The position numbers and the translations under genes are program-made. This document shows positions 20,095 to 31,727 of a stretch of DNA of 64,000 nt, piece after piece. The notes beneath the pieces were generated by a model, which ran no database searches, was not told the origin of the DNA, and worked only from the letters and a program-made list of their open reading frames with translations. Where the stretch lies: positions 14,892-78,891 of the forward strand of contig VRVR01000037.1 of the NCBI GenBank assembly GCA_009859145.1. The letters are read 5' to 3'. This DNA is from Andalucia godoyi. Lineage: Eukaryota > Discoba > Jakobea > Jakobida > Andaluciidae. Position 1 is the first letter of the stretch. Every line of letters begins with the position of its first letter.

Positions 20095-20170
20095 CTGTGA
20101 GTCACTTTCTCAGCGTGACACGTTGTTCCTGAGAAGAGTGCATTTTGATTCTGACGGCCCTAGCAGCAGG
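20095..20170 (-). pseudogene. Fanzor N-terminal remnant in element A1
   Basis: The minus strand reads RAVRIKMHSSQEQRVTLRK and then a stop in place of the expected tryptophan. This parallels the N-terminal (K/R)xKMHPSxxQRxxLRxW block at 57.7 kb. The rest of the nuclease is deleted. Confidence 0.5.
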
Positions 20171-20340
20171 CGTAGTGACACGTGGTCTCTTAGGAGGTCT
20201 GCGGGACCTAGGAGGCCCTGTATCACGAATTCCTGTGAAACAAACGTGCTAGTGTTGGCCACTATTGACCGTGTCTGTTTATGTATGCTTCCGTATGCAT
20301 GACAATGACGCGTTATAATTCAACGGTCCGCGAGAGGCTC

Positions 20341-20738
20341 ATTTACTGGGTTTTTTCCCGCCCGCCGTCAGTCGATGCACATCGATCGCAATTTCTGCAA
20401 CCGCAGAAGTGCAGTGATTATGCAGTTCAGCCACCGCCGCAACCAGCACATACTGCGGACTGCTTTCAATTCTTACTCTTGTCAGTCCTCCATCTCCCTC
20501 GATCCTGCCTTTGAAAAATCATAATGTTAGTTGTAAAAATGTAACACGCGCCTAGAATTTGTGTCTTTCATTGCTCGCAAGCCGAACCATCAAGTTGCAA
20601 CGTAGCCCTCTCCCTTTTACTGAGCTGCAAGCACATGCTGTTAAAGAAAACCCAGGCGGAAGAACACGAGGGGAAACGGCGAAGGTACCTTTTTTCGACA
20701 TTCAACATTGCAATCAACGTCGGGATTGGCGTTGCGTA
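20341..20738. other. Spacer between element A1 and tRNA-Thr
   Basis: Mixed-composition sequence with a (CAR)-rich stretch near 20395-20450. No gene or RNA is recognised. Possible upstream promoter sequence for the tRNA. Confidence 0.3.
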
Positions 20739-20810
20739 GCCCGCATAGCATAGAGGTATTGCGCGAGTCTTGTAAACTCGAGGTCGAGAGTTCGAGTCTC
20801 TCTGTGGGCA
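20739..20810 (+). tRNA. tRNA-Thr (anticodon UGU)
   Basis: The 72-nt sequence folds as a cloverleaf. The acceptor pairs GCCCGCA with TGTGGGC (one G-U). It has a short D arm, a five-pair anticodon stem (CGAGT/ACTCG) with loop CTTGTAA giving anticodon TGT, and a T arm GAGAG-TTCGAGT-CTCTC. The discriminator base is A. There is no intron and no encoded CCA. A run of T residues begins at about 20820, a normal RNA polymerase III terminator. Confidence 0.95.
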
Positions 20811-20815
20811 CTGAG

Positions 20816-20830
20816 TTTCCTTTTTTTCCC
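20816..20830 (+). terminator. Pol III terminator of tRNA-Thr
   Basis: A T-rich tract (GTTTCCTTTTTTTCC) starts 6 nt after the discriminator base. Confidence 0.75.
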
Positions 20831-21417
20831 CCCTTCTCCTATTTTCCAGTCTCCCTTTATTTAATTTTTTAAAAAGGCACGAATGACGACGTACTGGCAT
20901 GAATGAAAAAAGCCGCACGGAACAGCATTGTCTGAAATTTTTGTGTAAATGGGATGAAAAGTTTGGTTTTACATGGATAACAACAACAACAAACAGATGT
21001 GTGGGTTTTGCTTATGCGTGCAGTACGATGGGATGTCAGAGGCTCGCTTTTCTGTTTTCTACACGGTTTGATTATTTTATTATTATTATTATTATTATTA
21101 TTTGGTGTAACTCTCCAACCCAAGCGTCTGGGTGAAACGGCTGTGAAGATCATCGGATAGTATGGCTGAAAGATGCGCAGGTCGAGGCCCAATGAGAGAC
21201 ACTGTCGAATATTGGCAACCGATTCCTTGTAATCTATGATTCCTCCGCCGCGGCCTCTCCGTCGCAGCCTCTCTCTCTCTCTCTGTCTCTCTGTCTCTCT
21301 GTGTGGCGCACTCCATTGCCAATCAACAGAATGAATACAATATCCGCTCGATTGAGAACAGAGAATGAAAGAACACGAGAAAGAAACAAGTGGATGAAAA
21401 ATGCGGAATGGCAATAA
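20831..21417. other. Low-complexity intergenic region with one complex island
   Basis: It contains a (TTA)n microsatellite at 21077-21102 and a CT/GTCT array at 21270-21302. Between them (about 21104-21262) lies a stretch of balanced composition whose minus-strand frame reads IDYKESVANIRQC and then FQPYYPMIFTAVSPRRLGW. I do not recognise it; it could be a small exon, an RNA gene or nothing. Confidence 0.3.
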
Positions 21418-21594
21418 ATGAAGCTCGTTGAAACCCCTAGTTTCCCATGGTTCCCGGGGTCCAAGCGGTTTCTGACGAATGCACTAATTGATCAATTCGA
21501 GAGTTTTGAACAGGAAAATAGGCTGTCGCTGTTTTGGGGTGCGCAGACCCACGGATGTCCCACTCAAAAGGGGGACTCATTGGATGGGTGCTGA
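21418..21594 (+). CDS. Possible small ORF or 5' exon of the CCDC24-like gene
   Basis: An ATG-initiated 58-codon frame (MKLVETPSFPWFPG...) contains ALIDQFESFEQENRLSLFW, a plausible amphipathic helix. It lies 216 nt before the CCDC24-like ATG. A GTGCGC at about 21540 with the TAG acceptor at 21800-21802 would join it in frame as LFWGFLMAKD, but this donor departs from the GTATGY seen in all confirmed introns. Equally it may be untranslated leader or chance. Confidence 0.25.
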   Translation: MKLVETPSFPWFPGSKRFLTNALIDQFESFEQENRLSLFWGAQTHGCPTQKGDSLDGC

Positions 21595-21810
21595 TGCTGA
21601 CTGTAAAGGTCACTTTTTACGCCAAAACAACCTGTTTGAGGCGCAGCATGCGGGCCAAATGTTCGGACAGAGGTTTGGGTTTGGAGGGGTAGTGCCTGTT
21701 GGGACAAGAAGTTTGTTGCAGAACTCAGCTCTTCTTTCTGCGTTTCTTCGGATGCTGTTTATGGTTGTTGGCTGAAGGGAATTTCGTGAAATTGAATTGT
21801 AGGCTTCCTG

Positions 21811-22746
21811 ATGGCCAAGGACGGGTCGGAGGTGTTTGACAGGGTTCCTGAAGTCCACCAACTGCTGGCACCGTGGCATTCGGATGATTTACTTTGGCCG
21901 TTCTTTGCTTCCAAGCTTCCTGTTCCAGAAGCAACGGAGCTGCGATCGATTATTGGAGACTCGCTGATTTCGGAAGTCGAGTCGCTGTTTCGTGAGCGGA
22001 TTGCACACATTGAGATTCTCTCGACATATCGAACCGAAAATGATTCGCGGCTGTCCATGCGGTCCGTTGTGGGCCGGACGCTTGAATCGTCGCACCAAAA
22101 GGTGGAAAAGGAGGTTCTGAGAAGCAACATTCTCAAGGCAATTGATCGCATTCCCCTGGACTTGGTGCCTTTATCAGAGAGAGACCGGTCGATTGTTCGG
22201 CTGTTTCGCAGGACGACGACTGCGGGTTCCGACGAAGACGGCCCGTTGCTCACCGGACGAAGCAACGTCAGCTGCAGCAGTGGCAGTGGGGAGAGCAGAC
22301 CGTCGAGTCGAGCTTCCTCCGCGAGCAACGATGGTGTAGACGCAGTCCGATCGTCGATTCGCACGCATTCCAACATGAACATCGATGGGATTGACGGAAT
22401 TGTCGATTCGTTTCGAGATGCATTGCGACAAGAGGCCCAGAATCTTCGCGAGGACATCGAATACCTTGTGAATTGCTTGGAAGAGGAAATTGCGCGGACT
22501 GCGGAATCCGACATCGACCCGTCAGTCAAGGACCTCCGCGAACTGAATAGCAAATTGACCGAGTATGAAGCCACGGAAAAGCTCCTAGGAGTCGTTTCAT
22601 CGTCGAAAAACACGGCGTCGAAAGGACTGAAACCAATTCCAGACCGACCACCATCGGCCACATCGTTGCGCCAAAGTTCGGCAACGTCCAGCAGACCCTC
22701 CCTCACAGACCGACTTCGTTCGCAAGTGGAAGGCGCAAGAAGATGA
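21811..22746 (+). CDS. CCDC24: CCDC24-like coiled-coil protein
   Basis: The protein has 311 residues. Two blocks resemble metazoan CCDC24. The N-terminal block (about 20-55) is LLWPFFASKLPVPEATELRSI, analogous to a LWxLVEEHVP...E.RxILGE segment. The C-terminal coiled coil (about 205-260) has RDALRQEAQNLREDIEYLV followed by CLEEE. A Ser-rich linker separates them. The function of CCDC24 is poorly known; its association with ciliated lineages would fit the ODAD4 gene nearby. The start is the first ATG, but an upstream exon is possible (see 21418). Confidence 0.55.
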   Translation: MAKDGSEVFDRVPEVHQLLAPWHSDDLLWPFFASKLPVPEATELRSIIGDSLISEVESLFRERIAHIEILSTYRTENDSRLSMRSVVGRTLESSHQKVEKEVLRSNILKAIDRIPLDLVPLSERDRSIVRLFRRTTTAGSDEDGPLLTGRSNVSCSSGSGESRPSSRASSASNDGVDAVRSSIRTHSNMNIDGIDGIVDSFRDALRQEAQNLREDIEYLVNCLEEEIARTAESDIDPSVKDLRELNSKLTEYEATEKLLGVVSSSKNTASKGLKPIPDRPPSATSLRQSSATSSRPSLTDRLRSQVEGARR

Positions 22747-23027
22747 GCAGGAAGGAGGTGGCGGGGTCACAAGCACGATCACAATGCTTGGATGGAAATG
22801 CTTGGATGTCCTTATTTTTATTATTTTATTTTCACTATTTTTATTGGTTCGCCTTGTTTTTTTTGTATAGGTTGGTTAACTTTCTTTTTTATTATTATTT
22901 TAACGCATAGTATAATGATCATCAAGAGCGGAAATGCAGGGCAAAACAGAAATACATAAGAGGTGGCTGCGTGTAGACAACTATGACAATCGAAAAGGGA
23001 AGCAAAAATCAAAAAATCAAATTTTAA

Positions 23028-23065
<38 letters not shown>

Positions 23066-23156
23066 GGTTCAGAAACATCAAAAGGAAACATCAAAAGGAA
23101 AAGGAAAAGGAAAGAAAGAAAGAAACACCTCTTCACGCTAGTGCGTTTCTTCTTCT
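22747..23156. other. Convergent 3' region, CCDC24-like/GH30
   Basis: AT-rich with a (TAA)n microsatellite at 23028-23061 and runs of A and T consistent with 3' ends on both sides. No gene is seen. Confidence 0.5.
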
Positions 23157-25004
23157 TCAGCTCTGGTAGATGAGGGTCTGGATCGAGTGCGGTGCAATTG
23201 AAAGTTTCGCTGCCTTGTTTCCGTCCTTCACCTTGTAGTCAATGGTGGTGCTCTCGAGCATGTTCTGGATCACAACCACTGTTTGTCCCTGTGGCGTTGT
23301 CACCGCAGTGGCCGTCACCATCGGTCCTGCGACCATGGCACAGAACGAGGTGTCGAGCGCAGAGTGGAGCGTTCCGTGAACCGCATCAAAAATCCATTGC
23401 GTCGCAAGGTCGTTTGCATCGCAGTTCTTAACGACAATGTTAACTCCGTTGAACGAGGCCTTGTCTTCGAGCGCAAGGCACTTTCCGTCGAGCTTCGCGG
23501 TGAGGAACCGTGATTTGGCGTCGTACGACCACTGTTGGTTGGAGCCGCCGGAGCAGTCCCAGACCTGAACATTGGCGCCGTCCGCAGTGGACTTGTCTTG
23601 AATATCAAGGCACATGTTTGAGTTCTCCAAACTGAATGTAGACGTAAATCGCTGGCGCGGCGACGCATCACAGGCCCACAGGAACACGTTGTCTCCATCA
23701 CCGACGTTCGGCTTCTCGGAAACAGGCACATTTGCAAACGAAATGTTCAAATCAAGGCCAATTCGCACCGAGTTTGGTACCACAAACTTTGAAATCTGAC
23801 CCATGTAGTAATACGAGGGCTGGACGTAGAAGACGCCGCTTGCAGTGTCGACTTCAAACATTGCGTCGCACCAATTCTTCAAGTGGTTCGGCCCACCTTG
23901 CAAGTCCACCATCAGATTCCAGTCCACAAAGCCGGCGGCAAAAGAATTCAGATCATTGATGATGTCCTGCGCGTAGGACTCTGCGTATGCCCACGAATTC
24001 GGGCTTGGTGGGCAGTTGCAGCCCTCCGTGTTGAGCAAAAAGGCATTTCCGGGCTTGACAGCCTGCACCGTGTGCCATGCCTTCACAAGATTTCCGTAGT
24101 TGTTGGACATATACCAGTGGAATGCAATGCCGTCCACATACTGCGCAGCCTGCGGGTCCGAGTAGATCACCTGTGCCCAGTCCGCGATGTGGTCTCTATT
24201 GTGATCATAGACCATGATCTTCACATCGGGATGGTCGTTTCGCATCACGGGTCCCAAGTGATTCTTCACGAAATCGCGTTCGTACTCAGGCGTGTACTTG
24301 CAAGCTTCCCATGGAGCCGCAAACTCTGGCTCATTGTTCACGGTAAGTCCCCAAAACTTGATTCCATATCCTGAGTATGCAGTGATGAACTTGCTGAAGT
24401 ACTGTGCCCACACTGGTTCGCATTCTTGCAGCAGACCCACCGGAGATGCGGAGCTGATCATGGTCTGTACTCCGTCCTGCGGAACCTTCATCCACGCAGG
24501 CGGGCTCCATGGCGACAGAAACAGCCGAATAGGATTAACCGAGCCCTTCATCGCCGCCTGGATGAACGGAATCATCGTCTGCGTATCATGGTGCACACTC
24601 GAGTCAAAATGAGTCAGATTAAAGTCGCCGGCCGTGTCATCGAACGAATACGTTGCCGGAGAAAAGTCGCACGAGTTCATCGGAACGCGTCCAAGCGTGT
24701 ATCCAATTCCCGATGCTCCAAAGTACATTTCAATAAGCTGCTTTTTGTTTTCCAGAGTCAGCGCAGCATAGTTGATCGCTGCTGCTTCTGTGAACGCTCC
24801 TCCAAATCCCAGAATCGATTGGAACCTTGAATTTGCATCCACAGACACCGTCGACAAGGACGGGAAATCCGGGCCAAAAGGAACACTCGGAAGCTCCGTC
24901 ATACGGTCCGAGGTCCCAAACGCAGTCTGCACAACTCGGATGTTCTGCGCCGCACACAGCGTGCACAGGACACTCAGCATCACGCTAAGCGCAACTACCA
25001 CCAT
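23157..25004 (-). CDS. Secreted GH30 glucosylceramidase-like enzyme with ricin-type lectin
   Basis: The protein has 615 residues, starting at the first ATG in frame (the frame itself opens at a TTG). A signal peptide (about 1-19) is followed by a GH30 catalytic barrel. The general acid/base is E225 (TVNNEPEF) and the nucleophile E327 (LLNTEGCN), as in glucocerebrosidase. Residues ~455-560 carry a ricin B-type trefoil insertion with CLDIQDKS, QVWDCSGG, QQW and TQW motifs. The C-terminal strand region (VVVIQNM...SIQTLIY) completes the GH30 beta-sandwich. It probably degrades glycosphingolipids or microbial glucosides in food vacuoles or outside the cell, with the lectin binding glycans. Confidence 0.9.
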   Translation of the reverse strand: MVVVALSVMLSVLCTLCAAQNIRVVQTAFGTSDRMTELPSVPFGPDFPSLSTVSVDANSRFQSILGFGGAFTEAAAINYAALTLENKKQLIEMYFGASGIGYTLGRVPMNSCDFSPATYSFDDTAGDFNLTHFDSSVHHDTQTMIPFIQAAMKGSVNPIRLFLSPWSPPAWMKVPQDGVQTMISSASPVGLLQECEPVWAQYFSKFITAYSGYGIKFWGLTVNNEPEFAAPWEACKYTPEYERDFVKNHLGPVMRNDHPDVKIMVYDHNRDHIADWAQVIYSDPQAAQYVDGIAFHWYMSNNYGNLVKAWHTVQAVKPGNAFLLNTEGCNCPPSPNSWAYAESYAQDIINDLNSFAAGFVDWNLMVDLQGGPNHLKNWCDAMFEVDTASGVFYVQPSYYYMGQISKFVVPNSVRIGLDLNISFANVPVSEKPNVGDGDNVFLWACDASPRQRFTSTFSLENSNMCLDIQDKSTADGANVQVWDCSGGSNQQWSYDAKSRFLTAKLDGKCLALEDKASFNGVNIVVKNCDANDLATQWIFDAVHGTLHSALDTSFCAMVAGPMVTATAVTTPQGQTVVVIQNMLESTTIDYKVKDGNKAAKLSIAPHSIQTLIYQS

Positions 25005-27566
<2,562 letters not shown>

Positions 27567-28679
27567 GTCATGAATGAAGAAAGGGGAAGCAAATGGCTTT
27601 CCTTTCTAGCAAGCGACTGTGGCTCTAGAAGAATTGTACTGCAACTTGCAACTTGCAACTTGCACTTTGCACTTGCATCCACACCTGTACAGTATTATTT
27701 GCTTTCGTCCCCTCCTTTCTTCTCCTCCGTTCCCTCTTTGTTTGTTTTGCATCTGTTTTTCTGTTTGTTCTGTTTGTTCTGTTTCTGTTCGTTGTCTTGC
27801 AGCTGATTCTTAAATTTTGGACATACAGTTTCCATTTATTCTTTGCTGATGAAGCTTTGATTTTCGCACATGCGGACTGTGAGATCGCATGATTATTCAC
27901 CCCCGTCACTCGCCGTGGAAACGGGATCTTTACATGTCCACGGTGTGCGTCACGCCTATCCCACAAAAGCCGAAGTGCCCATGTTGGGGAAGGTCCATGT
28001 ATGGTAATGACCAGTGCAAAATACAAAGGAATCGGTCCTTCTTGTTGCTTGGGGTTTTTTTTTTCCCGACTTCGGAGAATTTCCCAATCGGCCGTACGAG
28101 CAGAATGGGCTTTTTGCGCAATCTTTTGAAAAGACACGGCAAAAAACAGCCGCAAAAAGGGAAGAGAAAGAGTGAAAAGAGTGAAATCAAAAAGAGAAAA
28201 CGCGGCAATTTATCGAAAAGCCCGATTTTGCCACTCGCGGGAATTAAGAGAAAGACCGCAATTCGCACCACACAAAAAAAAACAAAAAAAGAAAAAGCAT
28301 CGCTGCTGATCATCATCCATCCGTCTCTCTCTGTCTCTGCTTGATAAAGAAACCGACTCAATTCGATCCTTTTCCTGTTCCCTCTCTTTTTCCATTTATA
28401 CATTCTTCTTCATATAATTTTTTTTCATTCTCTTTTTTAGAATTTTTTTTTTTCCTTTCCTTTCCTCACTTTCTTCCCTCACTTTCTTCCCTCACTTTCT
28501 TCCCTCACTTTCTTTTTCTTTATTTTTTACTTTTGAGGGGGTTGGTTAAAAATTCACTTGCTGTTTCGCTGACGTTTTCACCCCGTGAACAGGATCAGGA
28601 ATAACAAGTACAACAACGGTAACGACTGGTGGTGGATTTGTCGTGTCGTAAGAGTTTTTTTTTTTTGCAGAACAAGCAG
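27567..28679. other. Intergenic region, DED1 to ABC transporter
   Basis: About 1.1 kb. It holds a CAACTTG-type tandem repeat near 27640-27672 and a CTGTTTGTT-type repeat near 27755-27795. The middle has no convincing frame. A 13-nt tandem repeat (about 28464-28515) lies in the pyrimidine-rich leader of the transporter. A T12-GCAG just before the transporter ATG (28659-28674) looks like a splice acceptor, so a 5'UTR intron is possible. Confidence 0.4.
28464..28515. repeat. Four-copy 13-nt tandem repeat
   Basis: The unit CCTCACTTTCTTC starts at 28464, 28477, 28490 and 28503, in the pyrimidine-rich region upstream of the ABC transporter. Confidence 0.92.
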
Positions 28680-31238
28680 ATGTCGGACCGAAAATCGCTG
28701 ACGAGTGACCAGCTGAAGCGACAGACTGCGCTTCAGAAGCTTGCGACACAGTATTCAATCTTGTCCAAGAAGAACTACATTGTGTTCAAACGCCGGTGGA
28801 AACTGACGGTCTTGCAGATCTTCTCGCCGTTGCTGTTTGTGTTTATTATTTTCTTGATTGACATTGGGTTCAACTCATCTCCTTCGCTGAGTGAACGCAG
28901 AGAGGTGAAGCGGTCTTTCAACCCAGAGTCGATTCCGACGATCAGTCGCTGCGTCAATAGTCCGTGCACTACAATCGCGTATGGCCCAGCGGGCGAGCCG
29001 CAGGACACGTTTGTCTCGAATATTGCGACGCTGAACGGAATTCCATCGGGGGAGATCATGAAGTTCAATACGACGGATCTGATGAGCGCGTACATTTATG
29101 CAAACCAGAACAAGACGCAGGGCGCATACTACTTTTACACGCCGCTGGTGACCTCGGGCGCGAGCCTGCAGCTGAATTACACGATTGCGTACAATGATAC
29201 TGTCACGTGCGTCAAGACGCGCGTATGCACAAACCCGCTCAAGACGGTGGTGATCCCGATGCAGGTTGCAATGGACGCACAGATCCTCAGCTCCTCGTTT
29301 GGTGCTTCGGTTTCGGTGAACGTCGTGAAGATGCCGCGAAAGGAACTTGTGAAGCTCGACGTTGTGGGCACATTTGGACAGTTCTTCTTCTTCCTCTCCA
29401 TCATGTTCCTGTTCTTGGTCTTCTTGAACTTGATCATCGGCGAAAAGGAAACAAAACTGCGACTCGGGCTGCGTGTGATGGGACTCCTTAGACTCCCATA
29501 CTGGTTCTCGTGGTTCACAACCGCCATTATCATGCTCTTTGGCACCGTCTTGGTGCTCATTGCATCCGGCGCAATGTTCCAGTTCAAGTTCTTCCTGCTG
29601 AACAACTTCTTCTTGTACTTCTTCCTATTTTTCTTGACTGGAATGGGAATTCTCATGATGGCCTTCTTCCTTTCGACGCTCATCCAGAGAACAAAGGTCG
29701 CAACCCCATTGGGCTTCGCATTCTTCATCATCTTTTATCTAGGAAACTTGCTCGCGACCAACATTGTGTACTCATCGTCGATCTCGGTGCCCGATGGTCT
29801 TCGTGTCTTCTGCGCTCTGTTGCCTCCCGTTCTGCTCGCAAAGGGATTGAACGACCTGTCTGTGGCGGTTCAAGGAGAATCCGACAATGGACTGTCGTGG
29901 AACCAGCGCAGTTCGTACACGGACATTTATCCACTGAACACACTGTACTGGTACGCTGCCATCGACATCCTGATCTATGCAGTGCTGCTGTGGTACTTCG
30001 ACAACGTCATCGCGGGAGAGTTTGGAACCGGTGAGAAGCCGTGGTTCTTCCTTACACCATCCTACTGGACGGGTCGCACCTCCAAGGATGCTCGCATTGT
30101 CGAATCTGAGAAGGACGAGGTTGCGAATCGCATCTATCACGAAGATGAGGACGTGCGCGAGGAGCGCATCCAGATGGAGAATGCGGCGTCTCTCAGTGGT
30201 CGCTCTCTGGCAGTCCGCATTTTGGGGCTTGAGAAGTTCTTTGCGGAAGGCATTTGCTGCGGTGCACGCAAGAGAGGATACAAGGCCGTGCGTGGAATTT
30301 CGTTTGGAATCAATGACAATGAATTGTTCTGCTTGCTGGGACCGAACGGTGCTGGAAAGTCGACGACTTTCAACATGCTTACCGGTGTGCACTCCATTTC
30401 TGCTGGTGCTGCATTCGTGAAGGGATTCCGTGTGGGTGACGAAATGGATGAAATCCGCCGCATCATGGGTGTTTGTCCGCAACATGACATCTTGTGGCCC
30501 GATTTGACATCGTCGGAGCATCTGGAGATCTTCGCTGCAATGAAGGGGGTCCCGCGATCCATGCGGGACGATGAAGTCACGAAACGGTTGAAGCAAGTGG
30601 ACCTCGAAGGCGTCCGCAACGTTGTTTCTGGATCCTACTCGGGTGGTATGCAGCGACGCTTGTCGGTTGCCATTGCTCTGATTGGAGATCCCAAGATTGT
30701 GTATCTTGACGAACCGACTACTGGTATGGATCCGATTGCTCGTCGACAGGTGTGGAACATGATTGAGGCTGCAAAGGCGGGCCGTTCGATCATGTTGACG
30801 ACACACTCCATGGAGGAAGCGGATATTCTCGGCGATCGTATTGCCATTATGGCAAAGGGCCGTATCCGCTGCCTTGGCTCGTCGCTACGTTTGAAGAACC
30901 GGTTCGGTGCTGGATACAGACTGACGTTCACTGCACATCTCCACGAGAAGCCAATCATCAAGAACTGGATGGCGCGCACGCTGCCCTCTGCGGTCTGCGT
31001 TGGAGATGTTGGAACGTTCTTGTCGTTCCAGATTCCTCGCTCCGTTGCACCACAGCTGGCTTCCTTCTTTGAACAGATTGAGCAACAGCGCGAGTTCACA
31101 ACGACCGATTACTCTCTGAGTATGTCCTCTCTTGAAGAAGTGTTTATCCGCATTTCTCAAGAATCGCGGGCGGATGAAGCCAAGTATCTTCAGGAGAAGG
31201 ATGGCGTCGCGGCGCCAGCTCCGACAGCCGATGAGTAG
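28680..31238 (+). CDS. Half-size ABCA-type ABC transporter
   Basis: The protein has 852 residues, starting at the first ATG (28680). One membrane domain precedes one nucleotide-binding domain. A first TM (about 45-65) is followed by a ~150-residue extracytoplasmic loop and a cluster of TMs (about 225-460). The NBD has Walker A GPNGAGKST (near 553), the Q-loop CPQHDILW, signature YSGGMQRR (near 652), Walker B IVYLDEPTTGMD (near 673) and the H-loop TTHSMEEAD. This layout matches half-size ABCA proteins (the plant ATH group and Dictyostelium types), which move lipids or sterols. A single half implies dimerisation. It is intronless in the coding region. Confidence 0.93.
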   Translation: MSDRKSLTSDQLKRQTALQKLATQYSILSKKNYIVFKRRWKLTVLQIFSPLLFVFIIFLIDIGFNSSPSLSERREVKRSFNPESIPTISRCVNSPCTTIAYGPAGEPQDTFVSNIATLNGIPSGEIMKFNTTDLMSAYIYANQNKTQGAYYFYTPLVTSGASLQLNYTIAYNDTVTCVKTRVCTNPLKTVVIPMQVAMDAQILSSSFGASVSVNVVKMPRKELVKLDVVGTFGQFFFFLSIMFLFLVFLNLIIGEKETKLRLGLRVMGLLRLPYWFSWFTTAIIMLFGTVLVLIASGAMFQFKFFLLNNFFLYFFLFFLTGMGILMMAFFLSTLIQRTKVATPLGFAFFIIFYLGNLLATNIVYSSSISVPDGLRVFCALLPPVLLAKGLNDLSVAVQGESDNGLSWNQRSSYTDIYPLNTLYWYAAIDILIYAVLLWYFDNVIAGEFGTGEKPWFFLTPSYWTGRTSKDARIVESEKDEVANRIYHEDEDVREERIQMENAASLSGRSLAVRILGLEKFFAEGICCGARKRGYKAVRGISFGINDNELFCLLGPNGAGKSTTFNMLTGVHSISAGAAFVKGFRVGDEMDEIRRIMGVCPQHDILWPDLTSSEHLEIFAAMKGVPRSMRDDEVTKRLKQVDLEGVRNVVSGSYSGGMQRRLSVAIALIGDPKIVYLDEPTTGMDPIARRQVWNMIEAAKAGRSIMLTTHSMEEADILGDRIAIMAKGRIRCLGSSLRLKNRFGAGYRLTFTAHLHEKPIIKNWMARTLPSAVCVGDVGTFLSFQIPRSVAPQLASFFEQIEQQREFTTTDYSLSMSSLEEVFIRISQESRADEAKYLQEKDGVAAPAPTADE

Positions 31239-31594
31239 GCTGTAAAATTACACGTACAGTTTTTGGTATATTCTTGCTTCGATTCATTTTGGTGTTTTGT
31301 ATCACACCTGCCGCACGCGCGAAAAACGGTTGTTTCGTCGTCGTCGTCGTCGTTGCTGTTGCTGTTGTTGTTGCTGTTGATTTTCTTCCATTGGCGAAAG
31401 ATAGAGCTTTTACACGGCAGTCTCGGTGCATTCACCAGAGATACTTGGACCGGGGGAGAGCAGACGGGCACACGCGAAGAAGAATGGGGTGATGCGGGGT
31501 ATCGGAAATTGCGAGTGACGAACAACAGATTGCGGAACTGTCGGGGGAAGCCGCAGAAACTGGGCAAACCCGAGAACCAACCAAAAAGAAGAAA

Positions 31595-31639
<45 letters not shown>

Positions 31640-31727
31640 AAGAAGAAGAAGAAGAAGAAAAATAATTCGAAAGGTTGGCGATCATGAGGAGACATCGTTT
31701 TTGTAGCGACAACGGTGTCGGCATTTT
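31239..31727. other. Convergent 3' region with trinucleotide arrays
   Basis: It contains GTC/GTT arrays near 31336-31380 and a long (AGT)n(AGA)n array at 31596-31659. No gene is seen. Confidence 0.5.
31596..31659. repeat. (AGT)n(AGA)n compound microsatellite
   Basis: About 14 AGT units followed by about seven AGA units, immediately downstream of CNOT9. Confidence 0.95.

Larger units (their letters stand above)
19948..20340 (-). mobile_element. Miniature Fanzor-derived element A1
   Basis: This 393-bp block is roughly 90% similar by eye to segments of 54436-55064, with two internal deletions relative to that copy. Both homologous edges are sharp: CTTACATTATACACTAAG on the left and a GAGGCT-like right edge. 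On the minus strand it encodes a decayed Fanzor N-terminus (about 20095-20170) joined directly to a RuvC-III-like remnant. It carries the shared 19-nt hairpin motif at 20018-20036. It is clearly non-autonomous. Confidence 0.65.

Noticed and set aside
20526-20546. Plus-strand sequence resembling the element tail (TTAGTTGTAAAAATGTAAC)
   Set aside because: It has no hairpin motif or other element sequence beside it, and AT-rich chance similarity is likely.
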